DNA of 9,997 nucleotides from Candidatus Saccharimonadota bacterium. Its GTDB lineage: Bacteria > Patescibacteriota > Saccharimonadia > Saccharimonadales > Saccharimonadaceae. A program made the position numbers and the translations under genes. The notes under the pieces are model-generated. The model saw only the letters and a program-made list of their open reading frames with translations, made no database searches and was not told the DNA's origin. Positions 1-5,755 of this stretch are shown here, piece by piece (position 1 is the stretch's first letter; the number at the start of each line of letters is the position of its first letter). The stretch spans positions 1 to 9,997 of the forward strand of contig RYWJ01000024.1 in NCBI GenBank assembly GCA_003979185.1, in the 5' to 3' direction.

Positions 1-1601
1 ACACGCGATACTTCTTCTAAAGTTGTCTCACCACGCAGTGCTGCCATGATGCCCTTTTGTTCCAAAGTCAACATGCCCTGCATCTGCGCACTTTTTTCAA
101 TTGCAGCCGAGCTAATGTCCTTCAGATCTCCACGCAAAAATCCTTGAATATCTTCAGAAACAACGAGCTGTTCCATTAATACCGCACGTCCTTTATACCC
201 AAAAGGAGCGTCTGGAGTTTCAACTGGGCGATATAGTGTAATATCGCTCAGCCCTAGACCATCCACGCCATCCATTTTGCTACGAATATAATCAATCGTA
301 GCTGCATCTGGTTTATAGGGCTCCTTACTATCCGCGAGCTTACGCACCAGACGCTGCGCAATTAGTAGTCGAATCGAGCTTGCAAAAATCGGGTTTACGC
401 CAATCAAATCAATCATACGCGAAAACGCTGCGGCTGTAGAATTAGCATGGAAAGATGATAAAACTAGATGACCCGTAATAGAAGCTTGAATCGCCGTACG
501 TGCGGTATCTGCATCACGAATCTCACCCACCATCACTACATCCGGATCAAGACGTAGAACTGAACGCAACCCTTCCGCAAAAGAGCCACCATCATTAGTA
601 TGAATCGGGATCTGTGAAATACCTGTAATACCATACTCAATCGGATCTTCTAGGGTGATGATCTTACGATCAGTAGTATTTAAGGCATTCAAAATCGAAT
701 ATAGAGTAGTGGACTTACCAGAGCCAGTTGGACCAACCATCAAAACTAGTCCACGCGGGTGTGAGATCACTTCTCGTACTGTCGACATCTCTTCGTCTGA
801 TAGACCAAGTAGGTCGAGATTTAGCAAAGTTTCATCAAAATTGAATAAGCGCAGTACCGCATCCTGACCATACATAGTTGGAACCATCTCTACGCGAATA
901 TTCAGAAGGTGGGATGCGCCATCACGATGAATCTCTTGTTGCATATGCCCAGATTGCGGCTTGGTCGAAGCAGTCGAAACATCTGCACGTGCGGATAATT
1001 CCCCCATGAAAATCCGATAACGATCTTTATCGATATTAGCTACTGGATGCAGAATTCCATCTACGCGCATACGAATACGTATCTCATTACGCATATTTTC
1101 GATATGAATATCGGAAGCTCCCAATTTGTCTGCTTGATCAATTAAGAAATTAAAAACCTTTTCCGTTGATACCAAATTAAGTGTGCGTGAAACTTCGGTG
1201 ATCGTTTCTGAGTCACCCTCCGAAGCAATGCGAATATCATCGTAGATAGTTTCTTTAGGTGGATCATAACGCAGCATAAAGACTTGGTATGCCGCCTTAG
1301 AAATCAAAAAGAACGCTACGTGTGCGCCACGATCAGTGTATTCTTTACGCATTTTTGGAATCAGGCTATTAGGTGTCTGGCTAGTTACCATAAAGCGGTA
1401 AGACACATCATCAGCATTCACCTGTAGTGGGATAATGTAATTCTTACGCATTTCATCAATACTGAGGATGTCTGGTACAAGTGGCACTGTGTTTTCAAAG
1501 CTGCGCGTATCAAGATATGGCAAGCCTAAAATACTAGCACGACGCCTGGTAGCTTCTTCTTCATTGTCACGTCGCTTACGCTGAATACTTTGTTCGTCCA
1601 T
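1..1601 (-). CDS. pilB: PilB/GspE-family type IV pilus assembly ATPase (5' part, truncated by window edge)
   Basis: This is the cytoplasmic hexameric ATPase that powers type IV pilus extension or type II-like secretion. I translated 533 codons from ATG 1601-1599 without a stop; the 3' end lies left of the window. Visible motifs are Walker A GPTGSGKST (about residues 290-298), the Asp box LEDPIE (317-322), Walker B LDPDVVMVGEIRD (351-363, catalytic Glu 360) and the His box GHLVLSSFHANS (377-388). An N-terminal domain of about 150 residues precedes the GASDIHIE motif, which is typical of the family. The usual tetracysteine zinc motif after LVRKL is missing: the protein reads LVRKLADSKEPYK, and the visible 533 residues contain no cysteine. 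The weak ribosome site GGGTGAG lies just before the start. The gene is divergent from the secreted protein at 1772. Assignment as PilB rather than GspE rests on the likely CPR context; PilT is less likely because of the long N-terminal domain. Confidence 0.92.
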   Translation of the reverse strand, partial: MDEQSIQRKRRDNEEEATRRRASILGLPYLDTRSFENTVPLVPDILSIDEMRKNYIIPLQVNADDVSYRFMVTSQTPNSLIPKMRKEYTDRGAHVAFFLISKAAYQVFMLRYDPPKETIYDDIRIASEGDSETITEVSRTLNLVSTEKVFNFLIDQADKLGASDIHIENMRNEIRIRMRVDGILHPVANIDKDRYRIFMGELSARADVSTASTKPQSGHMQQEIHRDGASHLLNIRVEMVPTMYGQDAVLRLFNFDETLLNLDLLGLSDEEMSTVREVISHPRGLVLMVGPTGSGKSTTLYSILNALNTTDRKIITLEDPIEYGITGISQIPIHTNDGGSFAEGLRSVLRLDPDVVMVGEIRDADTARTAIQASITGHLVLSSFHANSTAAAFSRMIDLIGVNPIFASSIRLLIAQRLVRKLADSKEPYKPDAATIDYIRSKMDGVDGLGLSDITLYRPVETPDAPFGYKGRAVLMEQLVVSEDIQGFLRGDLKDISSAAIEKSAQMQGMLTLEQKGIMAALRGETTLEEVSR

Positions 1602-1620
1602 TCACTCACCCTATTATTTA

Positions 1621-1649
1621 TTATGCTTATACTATATATAATAGCATAA
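1621..1649 (-). promoter_or_regulatory. pilB promoter region with palindrome
   Basis: On the minus strand an extended -10, TGC-TATTAT, lies at 1646-1638. An alternative reading is TTGTTA (1659-1654), 17 bp, TATAGT (1636-1631). The segment is bounded by the inverted repeat TTATGCT (1621-1627) / AGCATAA (1643-1649), spacer 15, so a regulator site overlapping the promoter is possible. Which -10 is used cannot be decided by eye. Confidence 0.5.
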
Positions 1650-1697
1650 AAACTAACAATAGCTACTAAAAGTTCCAAAAAATCTTCTAAAAAAGTG

Positions 1698-1726
1698 TTG
1701 ACAAAAAGATTATGGTTTGAGATAAT
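1698..1726 (+). promoter_or_regulatory. Strong promoter of the secreted protein gene
   Basis: A perfect -35 TTGACA (1698-1703), a 17-bp spacer and -10 GATAAT (1721-1726), with an extended TG at 1718-1719. It is followed by a leader of about 38 nt and a ribosome site AGAAGG (1755-1760) ahead of ATG 1772. This is among the most consensus-like promoters in the window and suggests high expression. Confidence 0.8.
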
Positions 1727-1771
1727 AGGGATAAATCATCGGATTTACATAAAAAGAAGGACAAAAACAAA

Positions 1772-2509
1772 ATGAATATAAACAAGCACTCGCGTGTCAA
1801 AACCGTTGGTATATCGAGTTTCTTGGCGCTTTTAGCCTTACTCGGCGTCGCGGTTTTCTGTCCCGCACCAACCAATGAAGTACAAGCCGCAACCTGCAGC
1901 GGCTCAGAAACATGCGTATCAACATCAACTTTTGATATTGATTTCTTAGTTCTCTCGACTGACACAAAAGTGTTTGCACTAGATTTCTTGCTAGCACCAA
2001 AGCTTTCAATTTCGCTAGATGATCCAAATCCTGGCACCATTGATGTTGCCGCACAGCCAACCGCCTCTGGCAATAAAATCTCTGGCGCAACTAATTTTAG
2101 TGTAACCACCAACGCTACAACCGGGCTAGGCGTCTACGTTTATGGTAATGGCAACAATGCTTTGGTTGGCACGAACACCGGCAATACAATCCCAGCCACT
2201 TCTACTGTCGCTACTTCCCTTGCGGGACTCAGCAACAATACTTGGGGTTACAATCTATCCACTGCTGATGCCGCCACTAATGCTGATTCGTTAAGCTATA
2301 AAGGTCTGACAGCGTCAAAAGGCAACGCAGACTACAGCACTGGTGCTAGTGGTACGGCGAATTTGCGCCTAACTCTCGGTGCAAAGATTGATATGGGTAC
2401 CGCTCCAGACACTTACAGCAATACTATCCAGATCCAAGCCGTGCCAAACGGAACTGCCACTGCTGCGATGAATGAAATCTCTCGTGCACGCGAAGAGAGC
2501 GGTCTATAA
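1772..2509 (+). CDS. Secreted protein of unknown function with NTWGY motif
   Basis: A 245-aa exported protein. The start is supported by AGAAGG 11 nt upstream. A Sec signal peptide is clear: basic n-region (K5, R8, K10), hydrophobic stretch about 12-30, and likely cleavage after VQA near residue 39 or 40. The mature part, about 205 aa, is rich in Thr, Ser, Asn, Ala and Gly and should be mostly beta-strand. It has two close cysteines (C42, C48) that could form a disulfide, a SVTTNATTGLGVYVYG strand pair (110-125), an NNTWGYN motif (about 155-161) and a late YSNTIQIQAVPN strand (215-226). Small extracellular proteins with an N-x-WGY motif are, in my recollection, common in Saccharibacteria, but I know no function. 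There is no membrane anchor, LPXTG or lipobox. The polar tail after residue 227 (TATAAMNEISRAREESGL) follows the last apparent strand. It sits alone between its own promoter and terminator. Confidence 0.85.
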   Translation: MNINKHSRVKTVGISSFLALLALLGVAVFCPAPTNEVQAATCSGSETCVSTSTFDIDFLVLSTDTKVFALDFLLAPKLSISLDDPNPGTIDVAAQPTASGNKISGATNFSVTTNATTGLGVYVYGNGNNALVGTNTGNTIPATSTVATSLAGLSNNTWGYNLSTADAATNADSLSYKGLTASKGNADYSTGASGTANLRLTLGAKIDMGTAPDTYSNTIQIQAVPNGTATAAMNEISRAREESGL

Positions 2510-2557
2510 AAATATAATTTAGCATAATTTTCCCGTACATATTCCTTCTATTATGTG

Positions 2558-2590
2558 ACTAGCTCTACCTAAGTAGAGCTAGTTCTTTTT
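2558..2590 (+). terminator. Rho-independent terminator after the secreted protein gene
   Basis: A perfect 11-bp stem, ACTAGCTCTAC (2558-2568) and GTAGAGCTAGT (2573-2583), with loop CTAA, followed by a T-rich tract (2584-2590). It ends the upstream transcript only 25 nt before the next start codon, so the GH25 gene needs its own promoter. Confidence 0.9.
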
Positions 2591-2598
2591 GAGTGCCA

Positions 2599-2607
2599 TG
2601 TTATAAT
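2599..2607 (+). promoter_or_regulatory. Extended -10 promoter, leaderless GH25 transcript
   Basis: TG-T-TATAAT: TG at 2599-2600 and a perfect TATAAT at 2602-2607. Exactly 7 nt separate the hexamer from ATG 2615, so initiation should fall on or next to the A of the start codon. No Shine-Dalgarno sequence precedes the ATG (TATATCTA). There is no good -35; the position overlaps the upstream terminator. Confidence 0.75.
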
Positions 2608-2614
2608 ATATCTA

Positions 2615-3841
2615 ATGGTTCATTTATCTAGGCGCCAAATCATCGTTATTGTATCGGCAAGTATTACTATCATCTTAGCTAGCATTAGTATATGGATAGC
2701 ATTGGATATTGCAGAAACCAAACGCCTAGATGCGGAATCTGTCATTTTAAAAGATGACCTTAGAATTAGCTTTGGCGAGCAAGTCGTCACTAGTGATTTT
2801 ATTTCCGCGTTAAAAGGCGAGTTGATCAATGATCAGTCTATTAACACTGAGCAACTTGGAAAAGTTAAAGTTGAGTTCGAGTATTACAATATTAAACATA
2901 AAAAACGCCCCTACGAATTTACCATAGAAGTTGTTGATGACACTGCTCCAAAAATATATGGCAGCAGTCAATATACTGTGCCGACTGGCTATCAAGGTGA
3001 CTTAACGAATCTAATGCTTAGCGCTGACAATCTAGATGATAAACCGAAGCGAGAGATTCTTGGCGAATACGATCTCGGCACACCAGGAAATTATAGTCTA
3101 TCTTATTCTATCACCGATGCTAGCGGTAATAGCACAAAACAAAATTTTACTCTACGCGTGGTAAAGCCTACACCTAGCTCCAATCCACCAGCCTACTCCA
3201 TGCAAAAATTACCACTAAAAGAAGTAGTCCAAAAGCACAAGACGAGCACGACAAAGATCGGTGTCGATGTGTCCCAGTGGCAAGGCAAGATCGATTGGCC
3301 GGCCGTCAAAGACGCTGGGATCGAATTCGCCTTTATTCGACTTGGCTATCAAACTAAGTTCAATAGTGAATATACTCTTGATCCTTTCTTTCATCAAAAT
3401 GTCCAAGCAGCGCAAGCTGCTGGTCTACCGATTGGAATTTATTTTTACTCCTACGCGGACACAGTAGAACAGGCCAAGGATCAAGCTGAATGGATTGCTG
3501 AGCAGATTAGTGATTATAACATCGAACTAGGCGTAGCATTCGACTGGGAAAGTTGGAGCGAGTTTAATATTGCAAATATGAGCCTGTATACTATCAATAA
3601 AGTCGCCACCACATTCTTAGATACCCTAGAATCTTTTGGTTATAATGGCGTTCTCTACAGTAGCAAAGTCTACCTTGAGAGAATCTGGCAACCCAATAAT
3701 TATCCAGTTTGGCTGGCCCAATATTATGACCGTGTCACCTATGACGGAGATTACTGGATCTGGCAAATGAGTAATACTGGTCAAGTCACAGGCATTAACG
3801 GTGATGTCGACCTGAATATCATGTATCTTGATAAAAACTAG
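2615..3841 (+). CDS. Membrane-anchored GH25 lysozyme (muramidase) with Ig-like domain
   Basis: A 408-aa cell-envelope hydrolase predicted to cleave the MurNAc-GlcNAc beta-1,4 bond of peptidoglycan. One N-terminal transmembrane segment (about 8-31) has an inside-positive flank (RR at 6-7), giving a type II anchor with the rest outside. Residues about 108-183 form a bacterial Ig/HYR-like module, starting DDTAPKI and ending with GNYSLSYSITDASGN. A short Pro/Ser linker follows. The GH25 domain runs from about 214 to the end: IGVDVSQWQGKIDW (Asp 218), the FIRLGYQ strand, IGIYFYSYA, the acidic pair in AFDWES (Asp 310, Glu 312), then VWLAQY and WIWQM. All expected GH25 signatures are present, so it should be active. 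It is apparently leaderless and monocistronic. The end converges on the tetR-like gene with 35 bp between them and no obvious terminator. A role in remodelling its own wall or a host's wall is inference. Confidence 0.93.
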   Translation: MVHLSRRQIIVIVSASITIILASISIWIALDIAETKRLDAESVILKDDLRISFGEQVVTSDFISALKGELINDQSINTEQLGKVKVEFEYYNIKHKKRPYEFTIEVVDDTAPKIYGSSQYTVPTGYQGDLTNLMLSADNLDDKPKREILGEYDLGTPGNYSLSYSITDASGNSTKQNFTLRVVKPTPSSNPPAYSMQKLPLKEVVQKHKTSTTKIGVDVSQWQGKIDWPAVKDAGIEFAFIRLGYQTKFNSEYTLDPFFHQNVQAAQAAGLPIGIYFYSYADTVEQAKDQAEWIAEQISDYNIELGVAFDWESWSEFNIANMSLYTINKVATTFLDTLESFGYNGVLYSSKVYLERIWQPNNYPVWLAQYYDRVTYDGDYWIWQMSNTGQVTGINGDVDLNIMYLDKN

Positions 3842-3876
3842 ACTCTTATTGTCAGCCCTTAACATTCTAGCTAGTA

Positions 3877-4434
3877 TCAAAACCAACGCATAACTCTGAT
3901 TCTCGTCAATTTCTCGGCATGATCATGAATCAAGACTTTAGCAAACTTTTCTCTTTGTCCCCAAAACATCATATAGGCTCCAATATTAGCAGCATACATC
4001 ATGTAAAAATGGTCTGGTACTGATTCGCTGCTCAATATGGGCTTCAGCTGAAGCAAAATCTTTGTCAATAAATACAAATCGCGCTTTTGAAAGCTCACTG
4101 CAAAATAACTTTGATTGCGCTCGACAAAACTTAACAATGCCACAAAGGCTGCAAAGCGTTTAGGACTATCTGGTAGAATCGCCACGAACTCGCTCTCCAA
4201 CTTCTGCTCATAGGAGTATAAAGCCTCACGGCAATTCCGATAGTGCAGATAGAATGTAGGGCTAGAGATCTGAGCCAATTTACATACTTCAACGGTTTTT
4301 AGGTTAACATGCCGTTCAGCAAATAATTCCATCAGCGCTTGATGTATACGTTTTTCGTTGCGTTGATAAAATCCCGGTTTATAAGTAATGTCAAAATTAG
4401 AACTCGATTTCGAGCGTACCACTATCTGGGTCAT
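3877..4434 (-). CDS. TetR-family transcriptional regulator
   Basis: A 185-aa DNA-binding regulator. The N-terminal helix-turn-helix is recognisable at about residues 26-75: RIHQALMELFAERHVNLKTVEVCKLAQISSPTFYLHYRN, written here in pieces as RIHQALMELF, KTVEVCKLAQIS and SPTFYLHYRN. The last piece matches the TetR recognition helix pattern (S-x-T-F-Y-x-H-Y). A 25-residue polar N-terminal extension precedes it. The C-terminal half is all-helical and would be the ligand-binding and dimerisation part; no ligand can be named. The ribosome site AAAGGG lies 6 nt upstream of the start. A consensus promoter with a palindrome over its -35 suggests self-repression. No efflux pump or enzyme gene is divergent or adjacent in the usual TetR manner, so its target is open. 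TGA is used as the stop. Confidence 0.85.
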   Translation of the reverse strand: MTQIVVRSKSSSNFDITYKPGFYQRNEKRIHQALMELFAERHVNLKTVEVCKLAQISSPTFYLHYRNCREALYSYEQKLESEFVAILPDSPKRFAAFVALLSFVERNQSYFAVSFQKRDLYLLTKILLQLKPILSSESVPDHFYMMYAANIGAYMMFWGQREKFAKVLIHDHAEKLTRIRVMRWF

Positions 4435-4514
4435 TTTTTGCCCTTTCTTCGCAATCTATCCAACTGCTAGTGTGTACATTTTTCAAAATCGCGCTACAAT
4501 TTTATAATTTCTAA

Positions 4515-4543
4515 ATTTTAGCATGTACTTGTCATAATGTCAA
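4515..4543 (-). promoter_or_regulatory. tetR-like gene promoter with operator candidate
   Basis: On the minus strand: -35 TTGACA (4543-4538), a 17-bp spacer, and -10 TAAAAT (4520-4515) with an extended TG (TGC). The imperfect palindrome TTGTCAT-A-ATGTCAA (4529-4543, arms matching 6 of 7) covers the -35, a plausible autoregulatory operator. The -10 itself lies in CTAAA-T-TTTAG (4511-4521). Confidence 0.75.
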
Positions 4544-4614
4544 CTAGTTTTTAGAATTTTATTAGTTTGCCATCTATCAGCGTCATTCTCTAAACTCTAC
4601 TCGTCATACTAGAT

Positions 4615-4654
4615 ATAAAAATCCTGCGCTAAGTGCATACTATGCTACGCAGGA
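4615..4654 (-). terminator. Terminator of tRNA-Arg
   Basis: Outer stem TCCTGCG (4622-4628) / CGCAGGA (4648-4654) with an inner stem GCATA (4635-4639) / TATGC (4641-4645). On the minus strand the stem is followed by five T residues (4621-4617). It lies 16 nt beyond the CCA end of the tRNA. Confidence 0.8.
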
Positions 4655-4669
4655 CTTTCATGCCTATAC

Positions 4670-4746
4670 TGGTACACCCGATAGGATTCGAACCTACGAC
4701 ACCTGGTTCCGAAGACCAGTGCTCTAATCCGCTGAGCTACGGGTGC
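4670..4746 (-). tRNA. tRNA-Arg (anticodon UCG), CCA encoded
   Basis: 77 nt on the minus strand. Acceptor GCACCCG pairs with CGGGTGT (first pair G1-U72 wobble), D-stem GCTC/GAGC, anticodon stem CTGGT/ACCAG with loop CTTCGGA giving anticodon TCG (reads CGA). The T-arm has stem GTAGG/CCTAT with loop TTCGAAT, then discriminator A and an encoded CCA. All arms fold cleanly. The gene is a single-tRNA unit with its own promoter and terminator. The G1-U72 end pair is unusual for a tRNA-Arg. Confidence 0.95.
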
Positions 4747-4767
4747 AAACTTTAAGTTGACGTTTCA

Positions 4768-4776
4768 ATTATACCA
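4768..4776 (-). promoter_or_regulatory. tRNA-Arg promoter (extended -10)
   Basis: On the minus strand TGG-TATAAT (4776-4768): a perfect -10 with an extended TG, ending 21 nt before the mature tRNA 5' end. No convincing -35 is seen. Confidence 0.75.
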
Positions 4777-4888
4777 TATGACTTAGTTTATAGCTACAGT
4801 TGTTGAAGTAGCCTACTACACGCCAACTAATTATTGGCTTTCCGATGGTGATTAGAGTGCTCTCGGGCCGCGCCCAGCCGCAAAAGTA

Positions 4889-4897
4889 TGATATAAT
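4889..4897 (+). promoter_or_regulatory. Extended -10 promoter, leaderless Nudix transcript
   Basis: TG-A-TATAAT (TG 4889-4890, TATAAT 4892-4897), with exactly 7 nt before ATG 4905 and no Shine-Dalgarno sequence (CGTTCTC precedes the start). The geometry is identical to that of the GH25 gene. A small GC hairpin GGGC-CGC-GCCC lies just upstream (4866-4876). Confidence 0.75.
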
Positions 4898-4904
4898 CGT
4901 TCTC

Positions 4905-5453
4905 ATGGATGAATATCTAGATATCTTAGATGAGAATGGCATCAAAACTGGTAAAACCAAGCTTCGACGCGCAGTGCATCGTGATGGAGATTGGCACCGC
5001 AGCGTTAATGTCTTACTCGTTACTCCTCGCAATGAAGTTTTACTGCAACGACGTTCGCCCAATAAGGATTCTTGGCCAGATAAATGGGAAATATCATGCG
5101 GCGGACATGTGACAGCTGGTAATGACGTTCTAGCAACAGTGTTTCGCGAGCTTAAAGAAGAGCTCAATTTTAGCTTTTCGCCTAGTGATGCGCTATTATA
5201 TATTGACACCTTCAAGTCTAGCTCGAGACTTCAACCAGATTTTCATAATAATTCCTTTGATGATCTTTTTATTCTTTTTGCAAACAGAACGTTAGAAGAT
5301 CTAACTTTTCAAGAAGAAGAGATTTCCGCGCTTAAGTTTGTGCCATTAGAAGAACTTCGTCACATGGTTCAAAATAATGATTCGGATCTAGTACCCCATC
5401 ATCGCAAATATGAAGCTTTTTTCAAGATTATGGATCGTAATCCCCACTTATAA
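4905..5453 (+). CDS. Nudix hydrolase, YfcD / isopentenyl-diphosphate isomerase-like
   Basis: A 182-aa soluble Nudix protein. I chose ATG 4905 over the in-frame ATG 4845 because a perfect extended -10 lies between them and the family begins with MDE-x-x-D-x-x-D-E-N-G. The N-terminus (DILDENG, HRDGDWHRSVNVLLV, LLQRRSPNKDSWPDKWEIS) resembles the YfcD branch of Nudix enzymes related to IDI. The Nudix box spans about 67-89 in the correct 23-residue spacing: GHVTAG, then N73, then RELKEELNF. The metal-binding R81, E82, E85 and E86 are present. Two box positions deviate: the first Glu is Asn (N73) and the Gly near the end is Asn (N88). The real substrate is unknown; an isoprenoid isomerase role is not supported because the diagnostic Cys/His motif of IDI is not seen. 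It is monocistronic between two minus-strand tRNA genes. Confidence 0.88.
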   Translation: MDEYLDILDENGIKTGKTKLRRAVHRDGDWHRSVNVLLVTPRNEVLLQRRSPNKDSWPDKWEISCGGHVTAGNDVLATVFRELKEELNFSFSPSDALLYIDTFKSSSRLQPDFHNNSFDDLFILFANRTLEDLTFQEEEISALKFVPLEELRHMVQNNDSDLVPHHRKYEAFFKIMDRNPHL

Positions 5454-5474
5454 AAACATTCGGCATGCGCATAG

Positions 5475-5498
5475 AAACCCGCCTATCATGGCGGGTTT
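5475..5498. terminator. Two-way terminator between Nudix gene and tRNA-Ala
   Basis: A perfect 9-bp stem, AAACCCGCC (5475-5483) / GGCGGGTTT (5490-5498), with loop TATCAT. It lies 21 nt after the Nudix stop and 76 nt beyond the end of tRNA-Ala. The terminal AAA/TTT of the stem gives a short T-run on either strand, so it can serve both convergent transcripts. The U-tracts are short. Confidence 0.7.
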
Positions 5499-5574
5499 GC
5501 TCTAGTAGAATCTTTCTTCTATCTTTTATAAGTATCTCATTATTTTCTGGAAAACTGTTTGAATAACGACATTT

Positions 5575-5650
5575 TGGTGGAGCAGAGGCGACTTGAACGC
5601 CCTACCTCAGCAATGCGAATGCTGCGCTCTACCAGGTGAGCTACTGCCCC
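5575..5650 (-). tRNA. tRNA-Ala (anticodon CGC), CCA encoded
   Basis: 76 nt on the minus strand. Acceptor GGGGCAG / CTGCTCC contains the G3-U70 pair, the alanine identity element. D-stem GCTC/GAGC, anticodon stem CAGCA/TGCTG, loop TTCGCAT with anticodon CGC (reads GCG), T-arm GGGCG-TTCAAGT-CGCCT, discriminator A and encoded CCA. The G3-U70 pair and the anticodon agree. Confidence 0.96.
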
Positions 5651-5659
5651 ATCACCAAC

Positions 5660-5668
5660 ATTGTATCA
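5660..5668 (-). promoter_or_regulatory. tRNA-Ala proximal promoter (extended -10)
   Basis: On the minus strand TGA-TACAAT (5668-5660), 9 nt before the mature 5' end, so the primary transcript would carry a 5' leader of only a few nucleotides. A weak -35 (TGTACA) lies 17 bp further upstream. Confidence 0.65.
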
Positions 5669-5704
5669 TGAAGACCGAGTTCTGTACAGAAACACCGACG
5701 CAAT

Positions 5705-5713
5705 ATTGTATCA
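5705..5713 (-). promoter_or_regulatory. Second, upstream copy of the tRNA-Ala extended -10
   Basis: On the minus strand TGA-TACAAT (5713-5705), 45 bp upstream of the first copy. The flanks are also similar (GTATCA, then AAGAC, GAGTTC-TG or GGTTCCTG), so a block of about 22-25 bp looks duplicated. It could be a tandem promoter; the IS30 element begins only 17 bp further upstream. Confidence 0.4.
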
Positions 5714-5729
5714 AGACGGGTTCCTGCAT

Positions 5730-5749
5730 TCAACCCTCAAGTGCAACAT
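5730..5749 (+). repeat. IS30 terminal inverted repeat, transposase 3' side
   Basis: Twenty bases identical to the reverse complement of 6939-6958. It lies 6 bp beyond the transposase stop codon. Confidence 0.9.
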
Positions 5750-5755
5750 TAGCTT

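Noticed and set aside
1687..2112. Minus-strand open frame opposite the secreted protein
   Set aside because: It is a shadow of a gene with clear promoter, ribosome site and signal peptide.
3863..3876. CTAGCTAG palindrome between the convergent GH25 and tetR-like genes as a terminator
   Set aside because: The stem is too short for a hairpin with a loop, and no T-run follows on either strand.
4845..4904. Upstream in-frame ATG of the Nudix gene
   Set aside because: No ribosome site, the extra 20 residues do not resemble the family, and the promoter -10 lies within this segment.
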